Position numbers and translations under genes: made by a program. The notes beneath the pieces are model-generated. The model did not search any database, had not been told where the DNA came from, and saw nothing but the letters and a program-made list of their open reading frames with translations. Shown in pieces: positions 26,890-36,097 of a DNA stretch of 64,000 nucleotides; positions within the stretch are counted from its first letter, which is position 1; each line of letters opens with the position of its first letter. Origin of the DNA: Chloroflexota bacterium (GTDB lineage Bacteria; Chloroflexota; Anaerolineae; J102); assembly GCA_029782215.1 (NCBI GenBank), contig JAKOVD010000035.1:1-64000 (forward strand), read 5' to 3'.

Positions 26890-27027
26890 ATCGTGAAGCG
26901 GTCAGACCTGGCCCCCATCCCACTTTCTTCGCTGGGAAGGGGGAACCGAACTCCCGCTCTCCCTCAAAGAGAAGAGGGCGCGGCGATGTTTCCGCATCTA
27001 CCGAACCGTGCAAGCGAAGGGATCATC

Positions 27028-30000
27028 ATGAAACGAACAGAAACCATTCTCATCCTGTGTGCGCTGCTGGCGATCGTAGCCATTACGTTGATGGCCAGCG
27101 GCTCAGCACAGGCCTACGAATCCATCCAGGGACCGACCGAGCTGCGCTACTGGGATGCGAGCCGGGCTTACAACGGCTATACCCTGTTTGCGGCCAGCGG
27201 CAAGACCTACCTGATCGACATGGCGGGCCGGCTGGTGCACACCTGGCCCATCGGCACGAACCCGCGCTTGCTCGACAACGGCCACTTGCTGGACGCGGCC
27301 ACCGACGACCCCAGCGGGTTCGCGGGCTTCAAGGAGCTTGATTGGGACGGGAACGTGGTCTGGCAGTACAAGGAAACGCGGTCGGGCTACGCGCCGCATC
27401 ACGATTTCGTGCGCATCTTCAACAAGAAGCTGGGCGCATACACCACGCTCTACATCGCCAACAAGACCGTCACGAACGAGCAATGTCTGTCCGCAGGCTG
27501 CGATCCTGCGGACGCGCCCTACACCGGCGCACAGATGGACGCGGTTGTGGAAGTGGACATGGCCGGAAACATCGTCTGGGAGTGGTGGTTTTTCGACCAC
27601 GTGATCCAGGACATTGACCCGACCGCGGCGAACTACGTCGGCGCGGGCAAGACCATCGCTGACTACCCTGGCAAGCTGAACCTCAACCTGCCAGGCCACC
27701 CTGTCAGGAAAGACTGGCTGCATTGTAACTCGTTGGACTATAACGATGAGCTGGGCCAGATCGTGATCAACTCCGTGCAGGGTGAGTTCTACGTGATCGA
27801 CCACGATGGCACCTTCCTCCCCGGCAAGCCGGCGGATGGCATCGCTCTGGCCGCGACCTCGGCCGGCGACTTCCTCTATCGCTTCGGCGATCCGGCTCGC
27901 TACGAGCAGGGGAATCCGCCCTCGATCCTGGAGGACTGGACCAGCTCGACCACGGGCAACAAGCAGATTGGCGGGAGCCACGACATTCAATGGATCAAGC
28001 CGGGGTTGCCTGGCGCAGGGCATTTCCTGGTCTTCAACAACGGCCAGTACCTCTTCGAACGGACACCGCAATCCTACATCTTCGAGATCAACGGCTACCT
28101 GGACGGTGACAAGAACGACACAGGGCGCTACGTCAACCCGCCCGACGCTGGGTATTACACATGGACTTCGGAGAATGCCAAGGACACGCACAAGCAGCCG
28201 AAGCAGATGTCGAACCAGATCACCTGGATCTACACCTCCAAGAGCAACCAGAGCTTTTTCAGCCACATCGGCTCCAGCGCACAGCGGCTACCCAACGGCA
28301 ACACGCTGATCTGCGCGGACACCGAAGGTCACCTGTTCGAGGTGACGGCTGCGGGCGAGCTGGTGTGGGAGTACATCAACCCCGTGACGAAAGAGGGCCC
28401 GGTCAAAGTGCTGACCGACGGCTATCCGATGACCAACTCGGTCTTCCGGGCGTACCGCTACGCGGCCGATCATCCGGCGTTCCAAGGCCATGACATGACG
28501 CCGGGGGAACCGATCACAGGTGGGTCAGGCACAACGACGCCAACGGCCACTCCGTCGCCGACGGCAACGACGTCGCCCACGCGAACCACCGCGACACCGA
28601 CGCCTGCGCAGACTCCCACTGCGACGGCCACACCGTCTCCCGCAACTCCCGGCAAATTGCCGGACACCGGCCAAACCAAAAGCTACACGGATATCTACGG
28701 CGAGGACTCGGACTACACCATCAACCCGCCCGCCTACACAGGCAACGGCAATGGCACGATCACCGATCGGGTGACAGGTCTGATCTGGCAGGCAACCGAC
28801 GGTGGGGAAATGACCTGGGAGAACGCAGTGACCTATTGCCAGAACCTTGTCCTGGGCGGCAGCTCCGATTGGCGGCTCCCTTCCAGCCATGAGCTGTTCA
28901 ACATCCTCGACCACGACCGGATCAACCCTGCCCTGAATACGAGCTATTTCGTGACCACCGCAGCGCAATACTGGTGGACGGTGAACGAGCAGGCGGGCGA
29001 CGCGACCAAAGCCTGGTCGGTGAACGCGGGCGGCGGCATCGGGCCGCACCCCAAGAGCGAGACGGTCAGCGCAGGCGGCTCAAAGCGCTTTCACGTCCGC
29101 TGCGTGCAGGGCGCGTCCAGCGCCGTGACGAGCGCCTTCGCCAACAATGGCGACGGCACGGTGACGGATGGGCACACCGGTCTCGTCTGGCAGCGGACGA
29201 CAATCACGCCCACAGTGGCCTGGGCTGCGGCCCTCGCTGCCTGTGAGAACATCTTGCTCGCGGGCCGCGACGACTGGCGGCTGCCGAACATCACGGAGCT
29301 GCGCTCGATCAGCGACGACACGCGCATCCGGCCATCGGTGGACACGGCCTTGTTCCCCGACACCGCCTCGGCCCGCTACTGGTCGTCCACGTCGAACACG
29401 AATACCCCGACCGAGGCCTGGTCAGTGAGCTTCGACACCGGCCTGGTCAGCCATGACCTCAAGACGGGCGGCGAGGCGGTGCGCTGCGTGCGCGGAGGGC
29501 AGGCAGGTGGAACACCAGCCCACACCCCCGAAATGGTCCTCATCGCTGGCGGCTCGTTCGAGATGGGCGACCACCACAACTACGTGGATCCAGCTCATCC
29601 CAGCGACGAAACACCGATCCATACGGTGCGCATCAGCTCGCTCTACGTGGGCAAGTACGAGATCACCGTCCAGCAGTACGCGGATTTCCTCAACTCGGCG
29701 CTGGCGCAAGGCACGATCGAGGTGCAAGACGGGGTCGTGTATGGCGTAGGGGCGGGGTCATCCAGCCCCTACTTCACCACGCGACAGGCGGATGAGTACA
29801 GCCGGATCGGGTGGGATGGCAGCACCTTCAGCGTGCTGGACGGCCGCGGCAATCACCCGATCACCAGCGTGCGCTGGTTCGGCGCGGCGGCCTACACCAA
29901 CTGGTTGAGCAGCCAGGCGGGCCTGGCCGGCTGTTACGACCTGTCCACCGGCGCCTGTGATTTCAGCAAGAACGGCTATCGGCTGCCCACCGAGGCGGAG

Positions 30001-32349
30001 TGGGAATACGCGGGCCGCGGCGGGCAGTATAGCCCCTACCGCATCTTCCCCTGGGGCGACGATGCGGACAATGCGAAGGCGAACTGGCCCGGCTCCGGCG
30101 ATCCATATGAGGCCGGCGCGCTCCCCTGGACGACGCCGGTCGGATTCTACGATGGCTCGCTGCGCCAGAAGGCCGACTTCGGCTGGCCGGGTAACCAGAC
30201 CAGCTACCAGACCGCGAATGGCGCGAATGGTTACGGGCTGTACGACATGTCGGGCAACGTCTGGGAGTGGGTCTACGACTGGTACGGCCGCGACTACTAC
30301 AGTGTCAGCCCCAGCGCTGACCCGACCGGGCCGGCCGTCGGCTCACCGATGCCGGACGGCCAACCGTATCGCGGGATGCGCGGGGGCAACTGGTACAACG
30401 GCGAAAATGGACACGGCCGGGTCGCCAACCGCAACGCATCCTACTACCGTGGGCCCCAAGATCCCAACCATCCCTACTACCACGTCGGGTTCCGTGTGGT
30501 GCGGCCGGCTGGAACGTCGCCCGTTGCAACCGCAACGAGCACCGCTACCATCACACCGGCGATCGTGACGCCCACGCCAACGCACGGGCCTGCAACCACA
30601 TCGACGGCCACTCCGACCGCAACGATGAAGCCCGGCAGCACCTCCACGCCAACCATCACACCCGCTACCACGGCGCAGACCGTTGGGCTGTTCATCGACG
30701 ACACGCGAGCATGGGAGGGGTACACCCTGTTCGCGCCGAAGCACTACACCGCGACGTACCTCATCAACAACGCGGGCCAGCTCGTCCACACGTGGACGGG
30801 CGGCCTGGATGAGCCGGGCCAATCCGTCTATCTGCTGGAGAACGGCCACCTGCTGCGCCCCACGATGGTCAAGGGGCCGCTCAGCAGCGGGGGCGGCGAG
30901 GGCGGCCGGATCGAAGAATTCGATTGGGATGGCAATCTGGTCTGGGAACTGGACTACTCGACTTCCACCGAAATGCAGCATCATGATGTCCACATCCTGC
31001 CCAACGGCAACCTGCTGATGCTGGTAGTGGAGAAGCGTACCTATGCGGAGGCGCTCGCCGCCGGTTTCGATCCGCGCAAACTCGACCCTGAAATCCAATC
31101 GAAGGGCTACATGCTGCCCGACACCGTGGTCGAAGTGAAGCCCACCTATCCGAAGGGCGGTACGGTGGTCTGGCGGTGGCGCGTATGGGATCACCTGATC
31201 CAGGATTACGATGCGAGCAAGGCCAACTACGGGACAGTAGCTGCGCATCCTGAGTTGATTGATGCCGACGGCACCGAGAACCGCATTCCATCCTTCTGGA
31301 ACCACATGAACTCGATTGACTACAACGCGACGTTCGACCAGATCATGCTCAGTGTGCGCGGCAACAGCGAGGTGTGGATCATTGACCACAGCACGACGAT
31401 AGCCGAGGCGGCCGGACATACGGGCGGCAAGCGCGGAGTAGGCGGCGATCTACTCTATCGCTGGGGCAACCCGAAGGCCTACGGCGCGGGCACCCAGAGC
31501 GCCCAGAAGCTCTACCAGCAGCACGACGCCGAGTGGATTCCGGCGGGCTACCCGGGCGCGGGCGACATCACGGTTTTCAACAATGGCCTGGGGCGCAACT
31601 ACTCGACGATAGACGAGTTCACGCCGCCGGTGGATGCGGAAGGGAACTACACACGCACGGCTGGACAGGCGTTCGGCCCGACCGGTATCACCTGGACGTA
31701 CACCGCCAACCCGCCCTCGTCCCTCTTCGCGGAGGCGATCTCCGGCGCGCAGCGGCTGTCGAACGGCAACACGCTGATTGACGACGGCACCCACGGCACG
31801 TTCATCGAGGTCACGCCGGGCGGGGAGACGGTTTGGAAGTACGTCAATCCCGTGGTGCGCACGGGGCCGCTCATGCAGGGAGAGGCCATCCCGCCCGATC
31901 CGGCGCGCGCGGGCGAGCTCATGAACGGGGTGTTTCGGATTTACCGCTATGAGTCGGACTATGCGGGCCTGGCCGGCCGCGACCTGACGCCGGGTCTGCC
32001 GGTCGAGCGGTACGGCGTGACGGGTTCCAACTCGATCTTCCTGCCGCTGGTGTCCGAGGCGACGCCCTCCACAGGGGCCGCGGCCGTGGCACATCGTCCG
32101 CCGCGGCCAGGCGGCGGCCCGCCGCCACCTGCGGAGCGCCGTCCGTCTGCGGTTGGTGGGCAACCGCCAGCCGCAGGCCAGCGTTTGCCTGTGGAGCAGC
32201 CCCCGCCCACGGTCGTCGTGCCCACTGCGCCACTGCCACTGGCGACGGTCGTCGTCGCGCCGGCATCCACCCCGTTCAGCCATTTGTTTGAGAGGATCTG
32301 GGCAGCTATAATCGCGCCCAACAGCGGTGTTCAGGGGGATAGCAGATGA
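27028..32349 (+). CDS. Secreted fusion: arylsulfotransferase - DUF1566 x2 - FGE-like - arylsulfotransferase
   Basis: 1773 residues; the ATG begins a clear signal peptide (MKRTETILILCALLAIVAIT). Residues 35-495 are an arylsulfotransferase (ASST) propeller with APHHD near 122 and a later SHDIQWI block. A Thr/Pro linker follows. Two DUF1566 domains cover 570-694 and 700-824 (SDWRLPSSHEL, DDWRLPNITEL). An FGE-sulfatase-fold domain covers 833-1161 (MVLIAGGSFEMGD, GYRLPTEAEWEYAGRGG, SGNVWEWVYDWYG). Its end (RGGNWYNGENGHGRVANR) has no Cys pair, so formylglycine-generating activity is unlikely. A second ASST spans 1221-1658 (MQHHDVHILPNGN). An FLPLV motif and a Pro-rich tail end the protein. ASST moves sulfate between phenols without PAPS. 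It overlaps the next gene by ATGA. Confidence 0.85.
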   Translation: MKRTETILILCALLAIVAITLMASGSAQAYESIQGPTELRYWDASRAYNGYTLFAASGKTYLIDMAGRLVHTWPIGTNPRLLDNGHLLDAATDDPSGFAGFKELDWDGNVVWQYKETRSGYAPHHDFVRIFNKKLGAYTTLYIANKTVTNEQCLSAGCDPADAPYTGAQMDAVVEVDMAGNIVWEWWFFDHVIQDIDPTAANYVGAGKTIADYPGKLNLNLPGHPVRKDWLHCNSLDYNDELGQIVINSVQGEFYVIDHDGTFLPGKPADGIALAATSAGDFLYRFGDPARYEQGNPPSILEDWTSSTTGNKQIGGSHDIQWIKPGLPGAGHFLVFNNGQYLFERTPQSYIFEINGYLDGDKNDTGRYVNPPDAGYYTWTSENAKDTHKQPKQMSNQITWIYTSKSNQSFFSHIGSSAQRLPNGNTLICADTEGHLFEVTAAGELVWEYINPVTKEGPVKVLTDGYPMTNSVFRAYRYAADHPAFQGHDMTPGEPITGGSGTTTPTATPSPTATTSPTRTTATPTPAQTPTATATPSPATPGKLPDTGQTKSYTDIYGEDSDYTINPPAYTGNGNGTITDRVTGLIWQATDGGEMTWENAVTYCQNLVLGGSSDWRLPSSHELFNILDHDRINPALNTSYFVTTAAQYWWTVNEQAGDATKAWSVNAGGGIGPHPKSETVSAGGSKRFHVRCVQGASSAVTSAFANNGDGTVTDGHTGLVWQRTTITPTVAWAAALAACENILLAGRDDWRLPNITELRSISDDTRIRPSVDTALFPDTASARYWSSTSNTNTPTEAWSVSFDTGLVSHDLKTGGEAVRCVRGGQAGGTPAHTPEMVLIAGGSFEMGDHHNYVDPAHPSDETPIHTVRISSLYVGKYEITVQQYADFLNSALAQGTIEVQDGVVYGVGAGSSSPYFTTRQADEYSRIGWDGSTFSVLDGRGNHPITSVRWFGAAAYTNWLSSQAGLAGCYDLSTGACDFSKNGYRLPTEAEWEYAGRGGQYSPYRIFPWGDDADNAKANWPGSGDPYEAGALPWTTPVGFYDGSLRQKADFGWPGNQTSYQTANGANGYGLYDMSGNVWEWVYDWYGRDYYSVSPSADPTGPAVGSPMPDGQPYRGMRGGNWYNGENGHGRVANRNASYYRGPQDPNHPYYHVGFRVVRPAGTSPVATATSTATITPAIVTPTPTHGPATTSTATPTATMKPGSTSTPTITPATTAQTVGLFIDDTRAWEGYTLFAPKHYTATYLINNAGQLVHTWTGGLDEPGQSVYLLENGHLLRPTMVKGPLSSGGGEGGRIEEFDWDGNLVWELDYSTSTEMQHHDVHILPNGNLLMLVVEKRTYAEALAAGFDPRKLDPEIQSKGYMLPDTVVEVKPTYPKGGTVVWRWRVWDHLIQDYDASKANYGTVAAHPELIDADGTENRIPSFWNHMNSIDYNATFDQIMLSVRGNSEVWIIDHSTTIAEAAGHTGGKRGVGGDLLYRWGNPKAYGAGTQSAQKLYQQHDAEWIPAGYPGAGDITVFNNGLGRNYSTIDEFTPPVDAEGNYTRTAGQAFGPTGITWTYTANPPSSLFAEAISGAQRLSNGNTLIDDGTHGTFIEVTPGGETVWKYVNPVVRTGPLMQGEAIPPDPARAGELMNGVFRIYRYESDYAGLAGRDLTPGLPVERYGVTGSNSIFLPLVSEATPSTGAAAVAHRPPRPGGGPPPPAERRPSAVGGQPPAAGQRLPVEQPPPTVVVPTAPLPLATVVVAPASTPFSHLFERIWAAIIAPNSGVQGDSR

Positions 32350-35300
32350 CGGCAGTCCCGAATCCAAAGGTTTTTGCCAGTTGGCCGTTCCTCCTGATTG
32401 CGGCGCTTCTGCTCGCCGCATGTACGGGTGTTGCGGCGAGCCAGCCAGGCGTGGACAGCGGACAGCGCGCGGGCGCGCCGCCAGTCATGGTCGACACGAA
32501 CAAGAAAGAGGCCAAACCAGGCAGGTCGCGGCCAACGGCCACGACCCCGAAGGCCACTCCCCTAAGTGCCACCCCTGCGGCAAACTCGAAGGATGCCAGG
32601 CCGAAGAACCAGCCCACTGCGGCCGCGCAGGCATCCTGGCCGTTCCTGGCTCCGGAGATGTTGGGTCGCCCCACCGATCATTCGGTGGCGCTCAACGTCC
32701 TGCCCGCCCAGGCCCTGGAGGTCTACGTCGAATACGGTGGGGCGACCGGCATCTACACCGGCCGGACGCCGCCCGTGTCTGTGGCTGCTGGTCAGCCGGC
32801 CGAAATCACGTTGGATAGCCTGCCGCCGAACGCGGTCACGTTCTATCGCGTCCGCTATCGCGCAGCGAGCACGGACGAGTTCGCGGCCAGTGCGGAACGC
32901 AGTTTTGTCACACAGCGAGCACCTGGCAGCACTTTCAGCTTTGACATCCAGGGCGATTCACACCCTGAGCGGGTGAACAAGCAGTTCGACGCAGACCTCT
33001 ACCAGCGCACCCTGTTGAACGCCGCTGCCGACCAGCCCGACTTCTACATGACCATCGGCGACGACTTCAGCGTCGATACCCTCAAGACCGTCAACGCCGA
33101 GACGGTCACGCAGCTCTATGCCAACCAGCGCCAGTGGCTGGGACTGGTTGGGGCGCCGGTGTTCCTGGTCAACGGCAATCACGAGCAGGCGGCGCTGGCC
33201 AACCTGGATGGCACGCCGGACAATGTGGCAGTTTGGGCGCAGAACGCCCGCAATGCCTACTACCCCCAGCCCTCCCCTGATGGATTCTATACCGGCGATA
33301 CACAGCCGGTGGAGTACATCGGTCCACTGCGAGACTACTACGCCTGGACGTGGGGCGACGCCCTGTTTGTGGTCATTGATCCCTACTGGCACTCCCCACA
33401 GGCAGTGGACAACCCATTCGGCGCCGGCCGTGACCAGAAGCCCCGGCGCGATCTGTGGAACGTCACCCTCGGCGAAGATCAGTACCAGTGGTTGAAAGCC
33501 ACGCTCGAGTCCAGCAGCGCCAGGTACAAGTTCGTCTTTGCCCATCATGTCAACGGTACCGGGCGCGGCGGCATCGAGCTCGCCGGCACATACGAATGGG
33601 GCGACGCCGCCGGCTTCGCCGCGCACCGCCCTGGCTGGGACAAGCCCATCCACCAACTGATGGCGGAGAACGGCGTCACCATCTTCTTCCAGGGACACGA
33701 CCACATCTTCGTTCGCCAGGAGCTGGATGGGGTCGTTTATCAGACGCTCCCGGAACCGGCGAACCCGTTCTACACCTATGAGAACGAGGCCACCTACCAG
33801 AGCGGCGACAAGTTCCCCAACAGCGGCCACGTGCGGGTGACGGTAGCGCCGGAGCAGGTGACGGTGGACTACATACGGGCTTTCCTCCCCGACAATGAAA
33901 CGGAAGGCCACAAGAATGGCGAGGTCGCCTACTCCTACACGGTCACAAGTGCATCTCAGCCCCACACGGAAACGTCGAATCGCGTGTCGCTGCCATTGGT
34001 GATGTCACCCATTCCGTCCACACCAACACCCCCGCCCACCGCCGCGTTTCCGGGCAGCATTGTGCTCGGCCGGCCGACTGATCGCTCAGTGACCGCCAGC
34101 CTGCTCTCTGACGAGGCCCTCGACGTGTACCTCGAATATGGGATGACTCCAGGTGTGTACAACGGCCAGACGGCGCCCGCCAGGGTGCTGGCCGGCCAAC
34201 CCCTGGAAGTCAGCATGGATGCACTGCAACCGGACGCGTCCTACGGCTATCGGGTCCGCTACCGTGCACCCGGTGAGAGCGTCTTCGCGGTAGGGGAGGA
34301 GCACGCCTTTCATACCCAGCGACTGCCGGGGAGCGCCTTTGTCTTCACCCTCGACGCCGATCCTCACTACGGCGATCCCAATTTCAACGCTGAGGTCTAC
34401 AGCACCACGCTGCACAGTGCTCTTGCCGATAGGCCCGATTTCCACATCGACCTCGGCGACACGTTCATGGCCGAGAAGCTTGCCCCCACCAGCTTCGAAC
34501 AGGTTGCGGCGCCCTACCGTGCCATACGGCCGTTCTTCGGCCTCCTGGCGGCCTCGGCGCCGCTCTACCTGGTGAACGGCAACCATGACGGGGAGGTGGG
34601 CTGGCGACTGAACGATATGGCCGGCAATCTGGCCGTTTGGGCAACGCAGGCACGCCGAGCGTACTATCCCAGCCCAGCGCCGGACGGCTTCTATGGCGGG
34701 AGCACGGCGGTTGAGCCGATGACCGGCGTCCGCGATGGATACTACGCCTGGACTTGGGGCGACGCCCTGTTCGTGGTGCTCGATCCCTTCTGGTACTCGA
34801 CGGAGAAGCCGCGTACCGTTGAGGACAACTGGAGCCTAACCCTGGGCGAGGCGCAGTACCGTTGGCTCAAACAGACGCTGGAGACCAGCAATGCCAGGTT
34901 CAAGTTCGTGTTTGCCCACAACCTTGTTGGCGGCCTCGACAAGAACATGCGCGGCGGTGTTGAGGCGGCCGGCATGTTTGAGTGGGGTGGACGCAATGCC
35001 GATGGCAGTTGGAGCTTCACCGGGCAGCGGCCAGGTTGGGGCACGCCCATCCATCAGTTGCTGGTCGACAACGATGTCACGATCTTCTTCCACGGGCACG
35101 ATCATCTCTTCGTCAGGCAGGAGCTCGATGGGATCGTGTACCAGGAGGTTCCCCAACCGAGCTATGCGGCCTATGACAGGACCGGCAGCGCTGCCGAGTA
35201 TGGCTACACTCACGGCGACGTCCTGGGCTGCTGCGGCTACCTGCGCGTCACGGTCTCACCGGCGGCGGTGAAAGTGGACTATGTGCGGTCCTACCTCCCA

Positions 35301-35366
35301 CAGGACGAGGACGGCCGGCGCCAGAGCGGTGACGTGTCTTATACTTACACGGTCACAGCGCCTTGA
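32346..35366 (+). CDS. Lipoprotein with two metallophosphoesterase domains
   Basis: 1006 residues; its ATG overlaps the stop of the ASST fusion gene (ATGA). The signal peptide ends in the lipobox LAAC with Cys 26. The protein contains one unit twice: a fibronectin-like domain beginning LGRPTD (near 105 and 574), then a calcineurin-like phosphoesterase. Metal motifs are GDSH/GDD, NGNHE and GHDH in the first (about 199-455), and DADPHYGD, LGDTF, NGNHD and GHDH in the second (about 668-920). The order resembles purple acid phosphatases, but the usual Tyr ligand was not confirmed. It is probably an envelope phosphomonoesterase or phosphodiesterase. The two halves share many blocks, for example FVRQELDG, so the duplication was internal. 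Confidence 0.85.
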   Translation: MTAVPNPKVFASWPFLLIAALLLAACTGVAASQPGVDSGQRAGAPPVMVDTNKKEAKPGRSRPTATTPKATPLSATPAANSKDARPKNQPTAAAQASWPFLAPEMLGRPTDHSVALNVLPAQALEVYVEYGGATGIYTGRTPPVSVAAGQPAEITLDSLPPNAVTFYRVRYRAASTDEFAASAERSFVTQRAPGSTFSFDIQGDSHPERVNKQFDADLYQRTLLNAAADQPDFYMTIGDDFSVDTLKTVNAETVTQLYANQRQWLGLVGAPVFLVNGNHEQAALANLDGTPDNVAVWAQNARNAYYPQPSPDGFYTGDTQPVEYIGPLRDYYAWTWGDALFVVIDPYWHSPQAVDNPFGAGRDQKPRRDLWNVTLGEDQYQWLKATLESSSARYKFVFAHHVNGTGRGGIELAGTYEWGDAAGFAAHRPGWDKPIHQLMAENGVTIFFQGHDHIFVRQELDGVVYQTLPEPANPFYTYENEATYQSGDKFPNSGHVRVTVAPEQVTVDYIRAFLPDNETEGHKNGEVAYSYTVTSASQPHTETSNRVSLPLVMSPIPSTPTPPPTAAFPGSIVLGRPTDRSVTASLLSDEALDVYLEYGMTPGVYNGQTAPARVLAGQPLEVSMDALQPDASYGYRVRYRAPGESVFAVGEEHAFHTQRLPGSAFVFTLDADPHYGDPNFNAEVYSTTLHSALADRPDFHIDLGDTFMAEKLAPTSFEQVAAPYRAIRPFFGLLAASAPLYLVNGNHDGEVGWRLNDMAGNLAVWATQARRAYYPSPAPDGFYGGSTAVEPMTGVRDGYYAWTWGDALFVVLDPFWYSTEKPRTVEDNWSLTLGEAQYRWLKQTLETSNARFKFVFAHNLVGGLDKNMRGGVEAAGMFEWGGRNADGSWSFTGQRPGWGTPIHQLLVDNDVTIFFHGHDHLFVRQELDGIVYQEVPQPSYAAYDRTGSAAEYGYTHGDVLGCCGYLRVTVSPAAVKVDYVRSYLPQDEDGRRQSGDVSYTYTVTAP

Positions 35367-35402
35367 GAGGCTGCGCCTCCAGGCCCCCAGGCAGGAGCAT
35401 CG

Positions 35403-36089
35403 ATGGCAACGACGATTCTGGTAGTTGACGACAAAGCGAGTGTGCGCACGGTCGTCCGCGACTACCTGGAGGAGGAAGGCTTCCGTGTGGTCACAGCCGA
35501 GAACGGCCGCACGGCGCTGTACGCCGCCCGGCAGGAAAAACCCGATCTGATCCTGCTCGACATCATGATGCCTGACATGGGCGGTTACGACTTCCTGCGC
35601 GTGTACCGCAAGGAGAGAAACACGCCCGTGATCCTACTCACGGCGCGAGTGGAAGAGTCTGACAAGGTGCTGGGGCTGGAGTTGGGCGCCGACGACTATG
35701 TGACCAAACCATTCGGGATACGTGAGCTGGTTGCGCGCATCCGGGCGGTGCTGCGGCGCTCAGGCGGGGCCGCGCCCCAACCGGCGGTGCTGCGCGCCGG
35801 CGACCTGGCGCTGGACCTGGATGCGCACACGGTGCAGCGCGGCGGTCATCCGATCCGTCTCACACCCTCGGAGTTCGAGCTGCTCGCGACCCTGATGGCG
35901 TCACCCGGCCGCGCTTTTACACGCATGGAACTGTTGGAACGGCTCCAGGGGATTGCCATCGAGGGCGTCGAGCATACCGTGAACACGCACATCCATAATC
36001 TGCGCGCCAAGATCGAGCCCGATCCGAGCCACCCGACCTACATCGAGGCGGTGTTTGGGGTGGGCTACCGGTTCCGGTCGGATGAGTAG
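35403..36089 (+). CDS. OmpR-family response regulator
   Basis: 228 residues behind CAGGAGCATCG. The receiver domain (1-120) has the acidic pair VVDDKA, the phosphorylation Asp in LILLDIMMPDMGGYD, Thr in ILLTARVEES, and Lys in DDYVTKPFG. A winged-helix DNA-binding domain follows (LTPSEFELLATLMASPGR, HTVNTHIHNLRAKIEPDP, YIEAVFGVGYRF). It binds DNA as a dimer when phosphorylated by its partner kinase, whose gene starts eight bases later. Its targets are unknown; the preceding surface-enzyme genes are candidates by position. Confidence 0.93.
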   Translation: MATTILVVDDKASVRTVVRDYLEEEGFRVVTAENGRTALYAARQEKPDLILLDIMMPDMGGYDFLRVYRKERNTPVILLTARVEESDKVLGLELGADDYVTKPFGIRELVARIRAVLRRSGGAAPQPAVLRAGDLALDLDAHTVQRGGHPIRLTPSEFELLATLMASPGRAFTRMELLERLQGIAIEGVEHTVNTHIHNLRAKIEPDPSHPTYIEAVFGVGYRFRSDE

Positions 36090-36097
36090 CAGCCGCC

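Noticed and set aside
27028..32349. Active formylglycine-generating enzyme for the two sulfatases
   Set aside because: The C-terminal motif has no catalytic Cys pair, and the protein is exported while the sulfatases show no signal peptide.
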